Below the pieces are notes generated by a model. That model was given only the letters and a program-made list of their open reading frames with translations, was not told the origin of the DNA and searched no databases. The position numbers and the translations under genes are program-made. From Syntrophaceae bacterium UBA4778 (lineage in GTDB: Bacteria > Desulfobacterota > Syntrophia > Syntrophales > UBA4778), in the NCBI GenBank assembly GCA_002403175.1, contig DHHG01000146.1:1-7430 (forward strand): a DNA stretch of 7,430 nt. Direction: 5' to 3'. Below are positions 6,067-7,430 of this stretch, one piece after another (the first letter of the stretch is position 1; every line of letters begins with the position of its first letter).

Positions 6067-7430
6067 TCACCACAGCTTCCATATCATCAGCGCGATGAGT
6101 GTTCCCGCAATATAGAGAATATAGATCTGAATACTTCCTTGCTGAAACCAGTGCAGCTTTTCCAATCTATGGTCGATCCATTTGAAAAGGGGCCGGAATA
6201 AATAATCGTGAAAGGCATCGGGTGTGTGCGTTTCGTAAGAAGCCGCAGGAGGAAAAGCTCCCTTCGGCAAAGCAATCTTATTATGTGTACGCAATACCAG
6301 ATGGAAAAGGGTTACCAGAGGTTCCGCGAAAGACGATCCGGTATATTGCATGCGCGCAGAAGGCCGGGCATATCCGCAATCCCATGTAACCTGGTGCTCA
6401 ACTTTTCGATTCCGCAAAAGACAGAATCGCAGTCCTGATATAATTCCGACAAAGGCAGCCATGGCAACCATCGCCCATATAATCTGAGAGAGTAGTGCGG
6501 ATGAGGCGTAAAGGTGCTCTGAGATGATTGCCGGTTGCATTTTTGTAACTTGCACGACAACTGGGGCCAGGACGGGAATAATCTGCGGTGCGCAGATGCC
6601 TATCAGGATACAGCACGCAGCGAGTATCCACATCGGGAGTTGCATGGCTGTATCTGCCTCGTGCGCTTTCAAAGGATAATCGCTTCGGGACTCGCCCAGG
6701 AAAATGACTCCGAATGATTTTGTAAAACAGGCCAATGCCAATCCGCCGATGAGAGCCAATGATGCGATGGTGCAAACAGCAGGCAAGAGCACGCCCGCAA
6801 TTCCGGAAATCGAACCCTGGAATGCACCGAAATAAATCAGGAACTCGCTTATGAATCCATTAAATGGCGGGATTCCGCAAATAGCGATGGCACCGATCAA
6901 AAAAGCGCCCGCAGTCCAGGGCATGCGCTTAATGAGTCCGCCGAGCTTGTCTATTTCTCTTGTTCCGGTTGCATGAAATACGGCTCCTGCCCCAAGGAAA
7001 AGAAGTCCTTTGAAAAAGGCGTGGTTGATGACGTGCAGAAGAGCTCCGGAAAATCCGGCAATAGCGATTAACGGATAGTTGCTGTTTATTCCGAGTATGC
7101 CGATTCCGATTCCAAGGGTAATGATGCCGATATTCTCTACACTGTGATAGGCCAGTAATCGTTTAATGTCATGTTGCGCAATAGCGAACAGGACGCCGAG
7201 TATGCCGGATGTCGCCCCGGCAATAACCAGGGACCAACCCCACCAGGCCTGCAGTTCCGGTAAGAAAGTGAGCGTTCGTAAAATTCCGTATATGCCTGTT
7301 TTGATCATTACCCCGGACATGAGGGCGGATACATGACTGGGAGCTGCCGGATGGGCTTCCGGAAGCCAGACATGCAGTGGAACTAAACCGGCCTTGGCTC
7401 CAAACCCGATCAGAGCGAAGAAAAAGAGCA
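6067..7430 (-). CDS. hyfB: HyfB-like antiporter-type membrane subunit (NuoL family), N-terminus beyond window edge
   Basis: This is the large proton-antiporter-type subunit, cut by the right-hand edge. The frame is open through 7430, giving 453 visible residues against about 670 for E. coli HyfB. The missing part includes the N-terminal helices and the TM5 glutamate. In visible numbering, K12 of G-F-G-A-K-A-G-L-V-P-L-H-V-W-L-P-E-A-H is the TM7 lysine and K43 of S-G-V-M-I-K-T-G-I-Y-G-I-L-R the TM8 lysine. H-V-I-N-H-A-F-F-K lies at 132-140 and E195 in P-P-F-N-G-F-I-S-E-F is the TM12 carboxylate. The C-terminal part has the HyfB/HycC-type segment C-G-Y-A-R-P-S-A-R-M-Q-Y-T-G-S-S-F-A-E-P (351-370) and a final membrane helix near 432-450. 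The ATG at 7320 is internal (M-S-G-V-M-I-K) and not the start. It is the first visible gene of the operon; the next stop-start junction is TGATCATG. Confidence 0.92.
   Translation of the reverse strand, partial: LFFFALIGFGAKAGLVPLHVWLPEAHPAAPSHVSALMSGVMIKTGIYGILRTLTFLPELQAWWGWSLVIAGATSGILGVLFAIAQHDIKRLLAYHSVENIGIITLGIGIGILGINSNYPLIAIAGFSGALLHVINHAFFKGLLFLGAGAVFHATGTREIDKLGGLIKRMPWTAGAFLIGAIAICGIPPFNGFISEFLIYFGAFQGSISGIAGVLLPAVCTIASLALIGGLALACFTKSFGVIFLGESRSDYPLKAHEADTAMQLPMWILAACCILIGICAPQIIPVLAPVVVQVTKMQPAIISEHLYASSALLSQIIWAMVAMAAFVGIISGLRFCLLRNRKVEHQVTWDCGYARPSARMQYTGSSFAEPLVTLFHLVLRTHNKIALPKGAFPPAASYETHTPDAFHDYLFRPLFKWIDHRLEKLHWFQQGSIQIYILYIAGTLIALMIWKLW

Noticed and set aside
6398..6775. 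Alternative minus-strand frame of 125 codons inside hyfB.
   Set aside because: The HyfB frame is continuous and matches the family throughout this stretch, so this is a shadow frame and not a frameshifted piece.
7318..7320. ATG at 7320 as the start of the hyfB-like gene.
   Set aside because: The frame continues to the window edge and encodes the conserved G-F-G-A-K-A-G-L-V-P-L-H-V-W-L-P-E-A-H segment, so this methionine is internal.

Overview
The window (7,430 bases) holds most of one tightly packed minus-strand operon and, converging on it, the 3' end of a plus-strand transporter gene. Both ends of the window cut through genes. Almost all of the sequence is coding; the only intergenic stretch of note is about 51 bases between the converging stop codons.

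Plus strand, positions 1-719: the C-terminal half of an AtoE-type (TIGR00366) short-chain fatty acid transporter. Minus strand, read from the right-hand edge leftwards: hyfB-like (proton-antiporter-type subunit, 5' part outside the window), hyfC-like (NuoH-type membrane anchor), hyfE-like (NuoK-type), hyfF-like (second antiporter-type subunit), hyfG-like (fused NuoC/NuoD-type large subunit) and hyfI-like (NuoB-type small subunit fused to a two-cluster ferredoxin). Junctions run from a 1-base overlap to a 10-base gap, so the six genes look like one co-translated unit.

The gene set resembles group 4 [NiFe] hydrogenases (hydrogenase-4, formate hydrogenlyase), but the large subunit cannot bind a NiFe centre. 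Both CxxC ligand motifs are gone: the first reads A-G-D-T and the second lies in a P-L-C-N-K-S-F context. There is also no C-terminal maturation peptide. The complex I quinone-site tyrosine is replaced by glycine at the aligned position. This is the hallmark of the energy-converting hydrogenase-related (Ehr) complexes, regarded as relatives of both complex I and group 4 hydrogenases. The iron-sulfur relay (two ferredoxin clusters plus an N2-type cluster) and the ion-pumping membrane arm are intact. The likely picture is a ferredoxin-linked, ion-translocating oxidoreductase whose terminal reaction is unknown.

The organism is probably an anaerobic bacterium. Base composition near even, Ehr-type genes and a fatty acid transporter nearby would suit a Desulfobacterota/Syntrophales-like or similar anaerobe. 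This is inference from gene content only. The six genes appear intact apart from truncation at the window edge. I found no RNA genes, mobile elements, CRISPR arrays or convincing terminator. The operon promoter must lie beyond the right-hand edge.
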